50,489 nucleotides of DNA, taken from contig NZ_JALJCL010000019.1 in assembly GCF_023698535.1 (NCBI RefSeq), positions 1 to 50,489 on the forward strand, in the 5' to 3' direction. Position numbers and translations under genes: made by a program. Below the pieces are notes generated by a model. It was not told where the DNA came from. It saw nothing but the letters and a program-made list of their open reading frames with translations, and searched no databases. The DNA comes from Halorientalis regularis. Its GTDB lineage: Archaea > Halobacteriota > Halobacteria > Halobacteriales > Haloarculaceae. Position 1 is the first letter of the stretch. Each line of letters begins with the position of its first letter. Positions 16,782 through 25,200 of this stretch are shown here, in pieces.

Positions 16782-17111
16782 CTAGAGTGCCGTTGAGACC
16801 ATTTCGTCCACGTAGTCGCGGTAGGCCCGCAGGAGTTCTTTCCCTTCTTCGCTGAGAGTGTACGTGTTCGTTCGTTTGTCCAGTGCTTCTTTTTCGAGAA
16901 GTCCGAGGTCGACGAGGTCGTCGAGGTTGGGGTAGAGGCGGCCGTGGTTGACCTCTTCGCCGAGGCGCTCTTGCAGTTGGCGCTTGATTCCGAGGCCGTA
17001 CGGTTCTTCGTCGCTGTTCTCTAGCCGAGTGATGGCGAGTAGGGCCTCTTTCTGGAATGCGGTCAAGTCTGTTGCCGATACGTCTGCGGATCTCGTGTCG
17101 TGCTTACTCAT
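16782..17111 (-). CDS. PadR-family transcriptional regulator
   Basis: 109 residues with a PadR-type winged helix: TAFQKEALLAITRLE, then the PadR-typical PYGLGIKRQLQERLGEEVNHGRLYPNLDDLVDLGLLEKE and the wing RTNTYTLSEEGKELL. Haloarchaeal proteins of this type are often related to the phiH1 repressor and control plasmid or proviral genes. It is flanked by plasmid-type genes in the same direction, so it is a candidate regulator of the origin or of the shared inverted repeats (inference). Confidence 0.85.
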   Translation of the reverse strand: MSKHDTRSADVSATDLTAFQKEALLAITRLENSDEEPYGLGIKRQLQERLGEEVNHGRLYPNLDDLVDLGLLEKEALDKRTNTYTLSEEGKELLRAYRDYVDEMVSTAL

Positions 17112-17211
17112 AGGTGGGGTGGGGTTTGTGTGCCGGAACTACTACTGTCCGGCTGGGGAATTCGCACAGCCACAACTTGTTGATGACTGATCTGTTTTAA
17201 ACTTCTGAAGC

Positions 17212-18321
17212 TTAAATTCCAGTGGATTCGAGGTCTGTCACCGAATCATCGCGAACGAACTCGTTCTGGATTCCGCCTTTAAACCGAAGGTAGTGAACGC
17301 GGACGCAGGCCTGATCCTTCTTCGGTCCGGTCACCGTTGACCGCCAGTCGAACTCGTAGCCGACCACGATTCGACCGTACTTGTCCACTGTGCCGATTTC
17401 TTCATCTTCGTCTGGGCCGTCCCAGCTGCAGCGGTACTGTCCGTCTCCGACGGGCGCGTCGACGACACCGCCACCGCACACTGGCACGTCGGTTGGGTCC
17501 CGGTGGCACTGGCCGAGTGTCGCAAGCCCGTCGGCGTTGATCGCGATACTTTCGATTGTCTCTCCGTCGACGGTGAAGTTCTCGACTGCGAACCGGTGCT
17601 GGCTGGTTCCCGATCGTGGCGGGGAGACGTGGTCGGTGATCGTGATGCCGAAGTCCTGCTCGAGGATCCTCGCGAAGCGTTCGATTCCGGTCAGGATGGC
17701 GGGCTTGTCTTCTTCGACGATCATCTCACCGGCTGGAGTTTCAACCGGGTGTGCGGCGTGCTGGCTTTCCAGATCGGGCTTGTGGATCGGGTGTTGTCGG
17801 ATGAGGATTGTTCCGGCTGGACCCAGCAGCACGGCAGGAGCGTCGTCGCAGACGATGAGGTCGTAGTTCTCCACCGAATACCGCCCTTTGCCGGCGAGCG
17901 CCCGGAGTGCGATTTCGACGGCCTTGGGGCCGATCCCGTAGCCGTATCGGGTCAGCGTTCCGCTCGCTTGGTGGAGCCACCGGTTAAATTCCTCGCGAAA
18001 GTTCGCGTAGGCGGATGGGAGCTCCCAGACGGCTTCACCATGCTCGTCGACGTAGGAATTGACGTCGCCGTCACTTACCCATCGAGCGTGGGCGAGATAC
18101 CGGCGCTCGTTGTGGAACAACTGGCTGGATTTGTCTTTGCGTTGGAATCGACGGAGTGTGAGTCCGTAGTCGGCACTCTGGCCGTCCTTCAGCTGGTAGA
18201 ACCCGTCGGTGACGAGCCGGTCGGCCGTTACGGGCTCTCGATAGGAGGCGGCGATTCCACTCTGTCCCGATCCTGGACCGTCCGCATCCCAGTACTCAGT
18301 GAGTCGTTTGTTCTGCGACAT
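17212..18321 (-). CDS. Unknown protein, paralogue of the 8800-9963 product
   Basis: 369 residues, acidic, soluble, beginning MSQNKRLTEYWDADG. Three blocks match the 387-residue protein at 8800-9963 in the same order: VWELPSAYANFREEF, INADGLATLGQC and RIVVGYEFDW. A central glycine-rich stretch (LLGPAGTILIRQHP) sits where the paralogue has an equivalent GPRG strand. A Cys pair (CGGG, RCSW) is not conserved in the paralogue. The gene is preceded by an inverted repeat almost identical to the one upstream of the paralogue. No known domain is recognised. Confidence 0.75.
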   Translation of the reverse strand: MSQNKRLTEYWDADGPGSGQSGIAASYREPVTADRLVTDGFYQLKDGQSADYGLTLRRFQRKDKSSQLFHNERRYLAHARWVSDGDVNSYVDEHGEAVWELPSAYANFREEFNRWLHQASGTLTRYGYGIGPKAVEIALRALAGKGRYSVENYDLIVCDDAPAVLLGPAGTILIRQHPIHKPDLESQHAAHPVETPAGEMIVEEDKPAILTGIERFARILEQDFGITITDHVSPPRSGTSQHRFAVENFTVDGETIESIAINADGLATLGQCHRDPTDVPVCGGGVVDAPVGDGQYRCSWDGPDEDEEIGTVDKYGRIVVGYEFDWRSTVTGPKKDQACVRVHYLRFKGGIQNEFVRDDSVTDLESTGI

Positions 18322-18411
18322 TGGTCAATTGGATCGCCGTACCCCAATCTTTCCTCGAAGCAATTTGCCACGAGCCAATTTGGCACGAAGCAGATTCTTG
18401 GGTGGGCCAGT

Positions 18412-18465
18412 CTTAACCAACACTGGGGCGAAAGCAGGGGTACCTCCCCATACTTGTTGGTTAAG
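18412..18465. promoter_or_regulatory. Inverted repeat (cttaaccaaca / tgttggttaag)
   Basis: Perfect 11-bp arms at 18412-18422 and 18455-18465 around 32 bp that include a partly palindromic ggggtacctcccc. It lies 91 bp upstream of the 369-residue protein. The arms are the same as those at 10049-10093. Just downstream, caatttgccacgag and ccaatttggcacga form an imperfect direct repeat (18361-18390). Confidence 0.65.
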
Positions 18466-18527
18466 CCCAACTGGTGAATCCGTTGAAACAGCCATCGACT
18501 GTCCCATCACGGAGGCTTTTCGCCGTT

Positions 18528-18788
18528 CTATTCTTCTCGTAGGGATTGAGGGACGCTCGTGCCACACTCGTTTCGCGGGACGGGCGTATCGAGCAACGGC
18601 TCGTGTCTCTCGGCAATATCGAGGATTCCTGTCTCGACTTGATTGGGTTGATCGTCACGGGTCCCGGTGAGCGTGAAGAGCAGTCCGTCCTCGTGTGGAG
18701 CGCCCGCCAGAGTCAACTTCTCGATATCCTCGAAGACCAGCATTTCCCACTCGCTACCGCGCAGTACCTCGATTTCGACCGTTCGCAC
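18528..18788 (-). CDS. Hypothetical protein, 86 aa
   Basis: Probably starts at the GTG at 18788, since the frame is closed by TGA four codons upstream. Beta-rich N-terminus (RTVEIEVLRGSEWEMLVFED), then LTLAGAPHEDGLLFTLTGT. No family is recognised. It lies 42 bp downstream of the FUN14 gene in the same direction and could be co-transcribed with it. Confidence 0.5.
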   Translation of the reverse strand: MRTVEIEVLRGSEWEMLVFEDIEKLTLAGAPHEDGLLFTLTGTRDDQPNQVETGILDIAERHEPLLDTPVPRNECGTSVPQSLREE

Positions 18789-18830
18789 ACTCGTCTGTCA
18801 TCTTCCGGGGCTTAATACCTGGCCCTGGAA

Positions 18831-19157
18831 CTACCCTTTCTTCAGCCCCAGATACAGCCCGCCTGCGAACCCAGTCCCGACGGGGAGTGTCCCGAGAAGG
18901 CCAAGGAGCGGCGTCGATCCGGACGATGAGGCTCCGTTGACGACCAGGCCAAACGTTCCACTGCCGAGTGTCGACGCGAACGCTGACCAGTCCACGGTGA
19001 TGATCCCGATTTGTTCGAGATATGCGAGAAAGGCGAGTTCGAGGCCGGCGAGGACGGCGACGATCTTGGCGATTTTCTTGACCGCGTATCCGATGGTGGC
19101 CCCGATCGCACCCGCGCCGAGAAATCCTGTCGCGACGGCTTCGGTTCCGGAGACCAT
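18831..19157 (-). CDS. FUN14-family membrane protein
   Basis: 108 residues. Small glycine-rich membrane protein with the FUN14 pattern: GFLGAGAIGATIGYAVKKIA at the N-terminus, a hydrophobic helix (KIVAVLAGLELAFLAYLEQIG), a short polar loop and a final GFAGGLYLGLKKG. Three membrane segments are likely. The archaeal function is unknown. Its ATG is one base from the stop of the 94-residue upstream gene, so they are translationally coupled. The first ten codons recur at 21648-21678 in a duplicated segment. Confidence 0.85.
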   Translation of the reverse strand: MVSGTEAVATGFLGAGAIGATIGYAVKKIAKIVAVLAGLELAFLAYLEQIGIITVDWSAFASTLGSGTFGLVVNGASSSGSTPLLGLLGTLPVGTGFAGGLYLGLKKG

Positions 19158-19158
19158 G

Positions 19159-19443
19159 TTAGCGCATCGCGCTAACCTGATCTGGTGACTGTTCGACCGC
19201 TTTGTTGAGTTCGTACCGGAGGACGGCCTCGGCGATCAGACCTAGGTCGCCACCATCGACGGTTTCGTTTTCGATCTTGTGTTCGAGTCGGCGGAGGGCT
19301 CGGGCCTTCTCAGCGTACAGCGAGTCGGCACCGCTGTCGGACATCTGTTGATCGCGAACAGCGGTGTCGACGACGGCTTCTCTGACGTACTCGCGACGGG
19401 TGGCGAGCAACGATCGGACTGCGTCGTGGATGTTGCTGTGCAT
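19159..19443 (-). CDS. Hypothetical helical protein paired with FUN14
   Basis: 94 residues from the ATG at 19443 (MHSNIHDAVRSLLATRREY), all alpha-helical, with ARALRRLEHKIENE and a C-terminal EQSPDQV. It ends directly before the FUN14 start. A near-identical copy lies at 21681-21962. No named family is recognised. Duplication and coupling with FUN14 suggest a membrane-peripheral partner (inference). Confidence 0.7.
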   Translation of the reverse strand: MHSNIHDAVRSLLATRREYVREAVVDTAVRDQQMSDSGADSLYAEKARALRRLEHKIENETVDGGDLGLIAEAVLRYELNKAVEQSPDQVSAMR

Positions 19444-19515
19444 CGCACTCTCCTCGCTGTTTCTCAACACCATGTAGGCTGAAAATTGGGGCCGGAAGAT
19501 CGCAATCGGTTTTTG

Positions 19516-19896
19516 TCAGGCTTCTTTGGCCCACGCGAGCCCTTCTTCGAGGTCTGTGAAACCTTTCGCAGTGTGGCCCTCCGCATCATTTTTTTGTGCA
19601 ATCGCCATCCGGGCGAGCCCTTCGGTCACGTACGCAGTCCTATCGATGCCTGTTTCTTCGCCCAGTGCAGTCCACTCTTCGGCAACGTGCTCGAGTGTGT
19701 CTGAACCGCCTGTCTCCGCGTCATCGATCTGGACAACGCAGCCATTCATGTCGGGCTGGCCAGCGTGCTCTCGGAAGTGTTGTTCGCCTTCTTCAAGCGC
19801 GCCGGATTCTAGCGCTTCTGCCAGCGAGTCGATTTTCCAGATGCCGATCCCGTCGCGTTCCTCGTAGTCCAAGCCGGTGGGGAGGTCAGATGTCAT
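19516..19896 (-). CDS. STAS/SpoIIAA-like small protein divergent from an Htr gene
   Basis: 126 residues from the ATG at 19896. Alternating strand/helix pattern: GIGIWKIDSLAEALESG, NGCVVQIDDAETGG, IDRTAYVTEGLARMAIAQ, GFTDLEEGLAWAKEA. It is a paralogue of the protein at 11737-12201 and, like it, sits next to a transducer gene, here transcribed divergently from a shared region of about 105 bp. A SpoIIAA/STAS-like fold is a tentative assignment. Recurrent pairing with an Htr is the main functional clue. Confidence 0.7.
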   Translation of the reverse strand: MTSDLPTGLDYEERDGIGIWKIDSLAEALESGALEEGEQHFREHAGQPDMNGCVVQIDDAETGGSDTLEHVAEEWTALGEETGIDRTAYVTEGLARMAIAQKNDAEGHTAKGFTDLEEGLAWAKEA

Positions 19897-20001
19897 ACGA
19901 ATCCCACTGTTACTACGACCGCACTTGAGCCCACCCCACATATCGGCTCGTGAGTTGCGTCGGTGTATTTTGAGCCTTCATGCTTGTATATCTGGTAGCG
20001 A

Positions 20002-21624
20002 ATGAGCACCACTGGACAAATCCTTTCTGCGATTGGGCGAATTCCGATGGGAATCGAGCCGTACCTTCCGGGAGTACTGCGGCGTGGCCTGGGTTTACGA
20101 TTGTTCATCCTCGGCCCTGTCCTGTCGGTCACGCTTGGCCCTGCGCTCGCTGTGTTTCTATTCGACAGCGTCTTGCTCGCGGCCATATTCATCGCGGCCG
20201 TCGTAGCGACAACAGGCTTTCTTGGCTACGCGGAGATGTACCGGGCACTTTTGCAGATCAACGCACAGGTCAACCGAATCGATGACGGAGAATATGGGAA
20301 CAAAGCCGAGACGAGCCGCGTTGACGAAATTGGCGAGATATTCGATTCACTCGACCGGACCGCCGACTCGATTGAGAGCGCACTCAGTGAGGCTCAACAG
20401 GCCCGTGAGGAGGCCGAGGGAGCGAGAGAGACGGCTGAGGCTGCTCGCGACGAGGCTGAGGCGAACCGGGACGAAGCCGACGCACTCGCCTCACATCTTG
20501 AACTGAAGGCGACTGAGTACAACGAGACGCTATCGGCGGTCGCGGATGGTGACCTCACGGCACGTGTCGATCCGGAGAGCCTGAGCGATGCCATGTCCGA
20601 CGTGGGGGACCAGCTGAACGAGACGTTAGAGACACTTGAAGGATTGATTGCCCAGACGCAGTCAGTCGCCCAGACAGTCGACGATAAGAGTGAGATTGTC
20701 GAAGCATCCGGCAGCGAGGTTGCCGACCAGTCTGCGCTGGTTTCGGCCACTGCCGATACGATCGCTGACCGGAGTGCGACTCAACAGGAACAGCTGAGTG
20801 ATGCAGCCCAAGAGTTGTCGACAGTGTCCGCGACCGTTGAGGAACTCTCGTCGTCAGTCACCCAGATCGCCAACCAGACTGAGACTGTTACTGAAATCGG
20901 CCGTGAAGCACAGCGCAATTCGTCAGATGCACAGAGTGCCTTGGACGAGATCAATCACCAGACCCAACAGGCTGTATCGGCGGTCGAGAGCCTGGAACAG
21001 ATCACGGACGAAGTGGCCGACATTGTGGAACTGATCGATGGAATCGCCGAAGAGACGAACATCCTCGCGCTGAACGCGTCCATCGAAGCGGCACGAGCGG
21101 GCACTGCAGGCGAGGGGTTCAGCGTCGTCGCAAGTGAGGTGAAACAACTGGCGGAGGAAACCCGCGCGGCAACGGCAGACGTGGAAGGCCTGATCGACGA
21201 CATCCAAACCGAGGTTGAAACGACTCGACAGGAAATCACGGGCGTCCAACAACGGGTGTCAGACGGGAGCGAGACGGTCGGCAAGACAATAACGCAACTG
21301 GAGAACATCGTTGGCGATGTTGTCGAGGTGAATACAGCCATTCAAGAGGTCGATCAGGCCGCCGATGAGCAGGCTGAATCGACACAGGAAGTTGTCGCGA
21401 TCGTGGACGAACTCTCGGAGTCGGTTTCGGAAACGGCGTCCAACACGGACGAACTGGCGGCGACGGCATCACAGCAGGAGTCGATGTTGGGCGAGATGAC
21501 CACCGAAACACACCAATTCAGCGAACAGATTGGGACGCTCCGGGAAGACCTCGAGAAGTTCCAAGCCGACACCGCCGCCGAAAATGTTGAGCCCGCTTCG
21601 CCGGCCGCTGCGACCGACGATTAG
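20002..21624 (+). CDS. Halobacterial transducer (Htr/MCP), short-loop type
   Basis: 540 residues. Two membrane helices (about 30-78) with almost no extracellular loop, a HAMP segment ([20 protein letters not shown]), a second HAMP-like repeat ([19 protein letters not shown]), a long coiled coil and an MCP signalling domain with hairpin tip [20 protein letters not shown] and [14 protein letters not shown]. The C-terminus is acidic and Ala/Pro-rich. It should couple to CheA/CheW. As with the transducer at 12225-13787, no extracellular ligand domain exists. It lies between the two copies of the duplicated 94-aa gene segment. Confidence 0.9.
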   Translation: MSTTGQILSAIGRIPMGIEPYLPGVLRRGLGLRLFILGPVLSVTLGPALAVFLFDSVLLAAIFIAAVVATTGFLGYAEMYRALLQINAQVNRIDDGEYGNKAETSRVDEIGEIFDSLDRTADSIESALSEAQQAREEAEGARETAEAARDEAEANRDEADALASHLELKATEYNETLSAVADGDLTARVDPESLSDAMSDVGDQLNETLETLEGLIAQTQSVAQTVDDKSEIVEASGSEVADQSALVSATADTIADRSATQQEQLSDAAQELSTVSATVEELSSSVTQIANQTETVTEIGREAQRNSSDAQSALDEINHQTQQAVSAVESLEQITDEVADIVELIDGIAEETNILALNASIEAARAGTAGEGFSVVASEVKQLAEETRAATADVEGLIDDIQTEVETTRQEITGVQQRVSDGSETVGKTITQLENIVGDVVEVNTAIQEVDQAADEQAESTQEVVAIVDELSESVSETASNTDELAATASQQESMLGEMTTETHQFSEQIGTLREDLEKFQADTAAENVEPASPAAATDD

Positions 21625-21645
21625 TACTGTCAAATCAAATTCCAT

Positions 21646-21962
21646 CCCTGTCGCGACGGCTTCGGTTCCGGAGGCCATTGTTAGCGCGCTGCGCTAACCT
21701 GATCTGGTGACTGTTCGACCGCTTTGTTGAGTTCGTACCGGAGGATGGCCTCGGCGATCAGACCTAGGTCGTCACCATCGACGGTTTTGTTTTCGATCTT
21801 GTGTTCGAGTCGGCGGAGGGCACGGGCCTTCTCAGTGTAAAGGGAATCTGCTCCGTTGTCGGACATCTGTTGATCGCGAACAGCGATGTCAACAACGGCT
21901 TCTTTCGCGTATTGACGTCGCTTGGCGAGCAATGACCGGACTGCGTCGTGGATGTTGTTCAT
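21646..21962 (-). repeat. Direct duplication of the FUN14-start/94-aa gene segment
   Basis: About 320 bp matching 19125-19443 at high identity, including gtcgcgacggcttcggttcc, the intergenic gctaacctgatctggtgac and the whole 94-aa gene. In this copy only the first ten codons of FUN14 remain (MASGTEAVATG) and then the sequence changes, just after the transducer stop. The two copies bracket the STAS-like gene and the Htr. Confidence 0.85.
21681..21962 (-). CDS. Hypothetical helical protein, duplicate of 19159-19443
   Basis: 93 residues from the ATG at 21962 (MNNIHDAVRSLLAKRRQY), about 85% identical to the product of 19159-19443, and fully open. Its expected FUN14 partner is reduced to a stub, so it is an orphan copy. 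Just upstream is an IS200/IS605-type hairpin. Confidence 0.65.
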   Translation of the reverse strand: MNNIHDAVRSLLAKRRQYAKEAVVDIAVRDQQMSDNGADSLYTEKARALRRLEHKIENKTVDGDDLGLIAEAILRYELNKAVEQSPDQVSAAR

Positions 21963-21996
21963 CGCAGTTTGGCCGCTGACACGATGATAGCGGAAG

Positions 21997-22017
21997 CCCA
22001 CCCCCTTCAGGGGTGGG
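21997..22017 (+). repeat. IS200/IS605-type end hairpin
   Basis: cccacccc (21997-22004) and ggggtggg (22010-22017) pair around cttca, preceded by gaag and followed by aggaag. This is the shape of the right-end hairpin (and omega-RNA scaffold) of haloarchaeal TnpB elements (GAAGCCCAC...GTGGG). No tnpB remains here, so it is a scar. Assignment by pattern only. Confidence 0.5.
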
Positions 22018-22053
22018 AGGAAGTCAATCTCAACTTCGAACTGGTGGCTGTTT

Positions 22054-22254
22054 TCAATTCCCAACAGCCTCTTCGACGATCTCGATTTCCTCGTCGGTCA
22101 GCCCATACAGCTCGTAGACGATCTCGTCGATCAATGCGTCGGTCCGCTCGATCTTCGCCTCCAGTTTGTCGGCCCGTTCCATCGTCTCGATGTAACTTTC
22201 CAGCCCGGCCTCCACGTCCGCGACCGCGGGGGCGTACCGAATCTCCACGGTCAC
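22054..22254 (-). pseudogene. C-terminal fragment of a type IIG RM enzyme
   Basis: 66 codons (MTVEIRYAPAVADVEAGLES...), clearly homologous to the last 70 residues of the large enzyme next door: DALIDEIVYELYGLTDEEIE versus TFIDEIIYELFGVTDDEIS. Only this helical C-terminal segment survives. It lies immediately 3' of the complete gene in the same direction, so it is the tail of a second, deleted RM gene or a spare C-terminal cassette. Confidence 0.75.
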
Positions 22255-22265
22255 AAATTAAGCCA

Positions 22266-25200
22266 TCACTCAGACTGAGCTCGAAGTGATGGTCCCAATG
22301 TATCCACAGCTTCCTCAACGAGTGAGATTTCATCGTCTGTCACACCAAACAACTCATAGATTATTTCATCGATGAACGTTTCCATCTGCACGATTTGGCG
22401 CTCTAGTTCATCTGCCCGTTGCTTAGTTTGAATGTAACTCTTCAACCCCTCCCGAACATCGTCCATGATTGGCAAAGTCAGTGCTCGCAGACGATCAATA
22501 AGTGAATTCGTCTTGGTGGCCGTCCCGCGGAAATTAGCGAATCCATCAGCCTTGTCAACAGCTATGGGGACAAAGACTTCGATAAGATCAGCCTCCGTTT
22601 CAGTTAGGTCTGTGATCCGAAGTGCTGGAAGAGGCTCCGTCTCAGTATACCCCCAGCGGTCAGTCTGATGTTCAGCCTCTCGATCTGGTTTATATCGGGC
22701 CGTCATCTGGATGCGGATGGTATTGGCCGAATCGCGTTCGACGGATGCTTCACCAACGCGGAGATTCGGTTTTTGCTCGGCAGTCTGGTGAAGGATAGAA
22801 TCACCCGCACCCTCTGGAGGTTGAGCAAAACCGATCTCGGTAAGTGACTGCCCCTGGCGATAGTTGCCAAGGTGGTCGCTCAAACTCGTATTTAACTTCC
22901 GGTACTTCTTGTGATGATTCACCGTACTTCGCGCCAAGGTCGCAAGTAAATCATGTGTACTTGCATCCGGACGGATCGCAACCGAACAGCCACCACCATC
23001 AGCAGCAATATTGACAACCCCATCTTCGATCTCTATCTGTGTCGGAGAGATCGAAGACGGATACTCTTGTGTCTGAGTATCGAAGTCAATCTCTGGGACT
23101 GGCAACGACCGCGTTTCCGACAGCACGATTTTCGGGAAGTCATCTCGAAGTGCAACGGCCGAGCGGCGAACATGGAAATAGGAGAGAAGCTTTGAATTCA
23201 GGACTGAGAGAAGATAGCCTGCATCATACCGGTCATCATCGACTAAGATGCTCTGGTATGATTTATTCGTCACAAAGTCTTCATCAGTGAGCGCCAGTTG
23301 GATCCGGAACTGACGACTAATCAACTCACGGAGAATCAACCTCTCGCCAGTGAAGTACCGTTCCGGCTTGTATTCCGCAATCCCATCATGATATTCGACG
23401 TACTTTTCGCCAGAAAAGCCATACGTGTATCGACGTAGATTCCCGTCTAGTGCCGGGGAATAGTTGTCGTCCCCATCGTCAACCAAATCAAATGGTGTGA
23501 TGCCACGCTGGATATCAGCAACAGCAGACAAATGGATCCCGTTCTTTGCGATCTTCTCTTCGAGATCAAGTTCGTCCTTGCTCAGATAGGAAACAAATTC
23601 ATACTCATCATCCTCATCGAAGTGGTCCAGGAACCACCGTGAATAATCGACACGACTACCACTCTCCCGTTCAATTTTGTCGATCTCGGCTTTCCGGTCG
23701 TAGTTGATCACCTGAGCAACCGTATCGGTTGCCGAGAGATCCTCAATCCTGGTGGAAGTATTCTGTAACACGAAGACGGAAGAATCGACGTACGCATCGC
23801 TAAAGACATCATACGGCAGATTCACCAATTTCTCTAGCTCTGCGGTATGGACCAGCCACTCCCTGAAATCAGCATATTTGTCTGAAGTCTGCCAGCCACT
23901 TGGGAGGATATACCCGATACCACCGTTATAACGTGCAAGCTGTAGACTTAGCTTTGTAAAGACCGCAAAGGTGTCATTAGCTGATTTAGGGAGCGAGTAT
24001 TCACCCGACATATACTCCACCGTCTCAGTGCCTAAATCTGCCCCCCACGGCGGATTCCCGACTACTGCATCGAACCCGGCATCCGCACGTTTCTCCCCAT
24101 CCGCATCAAAGAACACTTCGGGAAACTCTAGTTCCCAGTGGAAGAAGGCTTCCTCGTAGGCCATGGTCTGAGCCGTCCGGAACCAGTCTTCCTCTTGTAC
24201 GTCGGCCCAGGCATCGTCATCCTCGATGGCTTCGGCGAGCATCCGATAGGCGTCCTCGGTCCCGTTCTCGTCTCCATCACGGGGTACATCTAGCCCAAAC
24301 TGCTCGGCTGTGTGGACGTTGGCAATCTCGAAAAGGCGCTGATAGAGTTTGTCCGAGCGGATCTCGTCGTAGATCTCCTCCATGGACTTGATATCGGCCA
24401 GCGATTCGTTATCGATGGCCAGCAACTCCGCCATCAGGTCCATGACGTGTTCGAGTGTCTGGCGACGCGCCCGCGCGACCGACTGCATGAGCGTCAACTG
24501 GCCGTCCTCGTTCCCGGCATCGTCAGCCAGCACCTCCGTAATATCTGACCCCACCAGCGAGTTGCCGGCCTTGAGGTGGTGATCCAGGAAGGCCAACGGC
24601 TGGTCGGCGGCCAGCGTCTCCAGCCACATCGAGAGCTTCCCCAACTCGACGGCCATGCCGTTGATGTCGACCCCATAGATGCACTCCTTGGCGATCGTCC
24701 GCCGGAGTGCCTGCTCGTTGCGGCCCTGCTGTTCTTGCTCGCGAGCGACTTCCATCACCTGCTCGGTGAGATACGCGGTCGCACTCGTCAGGAAATGCGC
24801 CGACCCCATCGCCGGGTCAAGGATCTTCAGATCCAGCACGCGCTGGTAGAAGCGTCCGAAATACCCCCGGTCACCGGGTTCAAGCCCATCGGCTTCGAGA
24901 TCGGATCTGATCTCATCGAGTAGCGGGTCGATCGTCTCCTCGACGATATACGACACCACGTAGTCGGGCGTGTAGTAGGCTCCCGTGGCCTTGCGCTCGC
25001 CCTCGTCGTTGACGACATACAACTCGCCTGCCTCAACCGACTCGACGGCCTCGGCAACGCTGACCTCCGTGGCGGGCTTCCAGACCTGCCCGCCGTCCTC
25101 GGCGACTGCGGCGTACTCCTCGGATGCAATGCGGAACTCGTGTTCCAGCAGCCCCTCGTAGATGCTGCCGAGGTGGCGCGTGTCCAGGTCGGCATAATCA

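Noticed and set aside
17503-18477. 324-codon plus-strand frame opposite the 369-aa unknown protein
   Set aside because: The minus-strand protein has a homologue in this window and an upstream inverted repeat; the plus-strand product looks like antisense translation.
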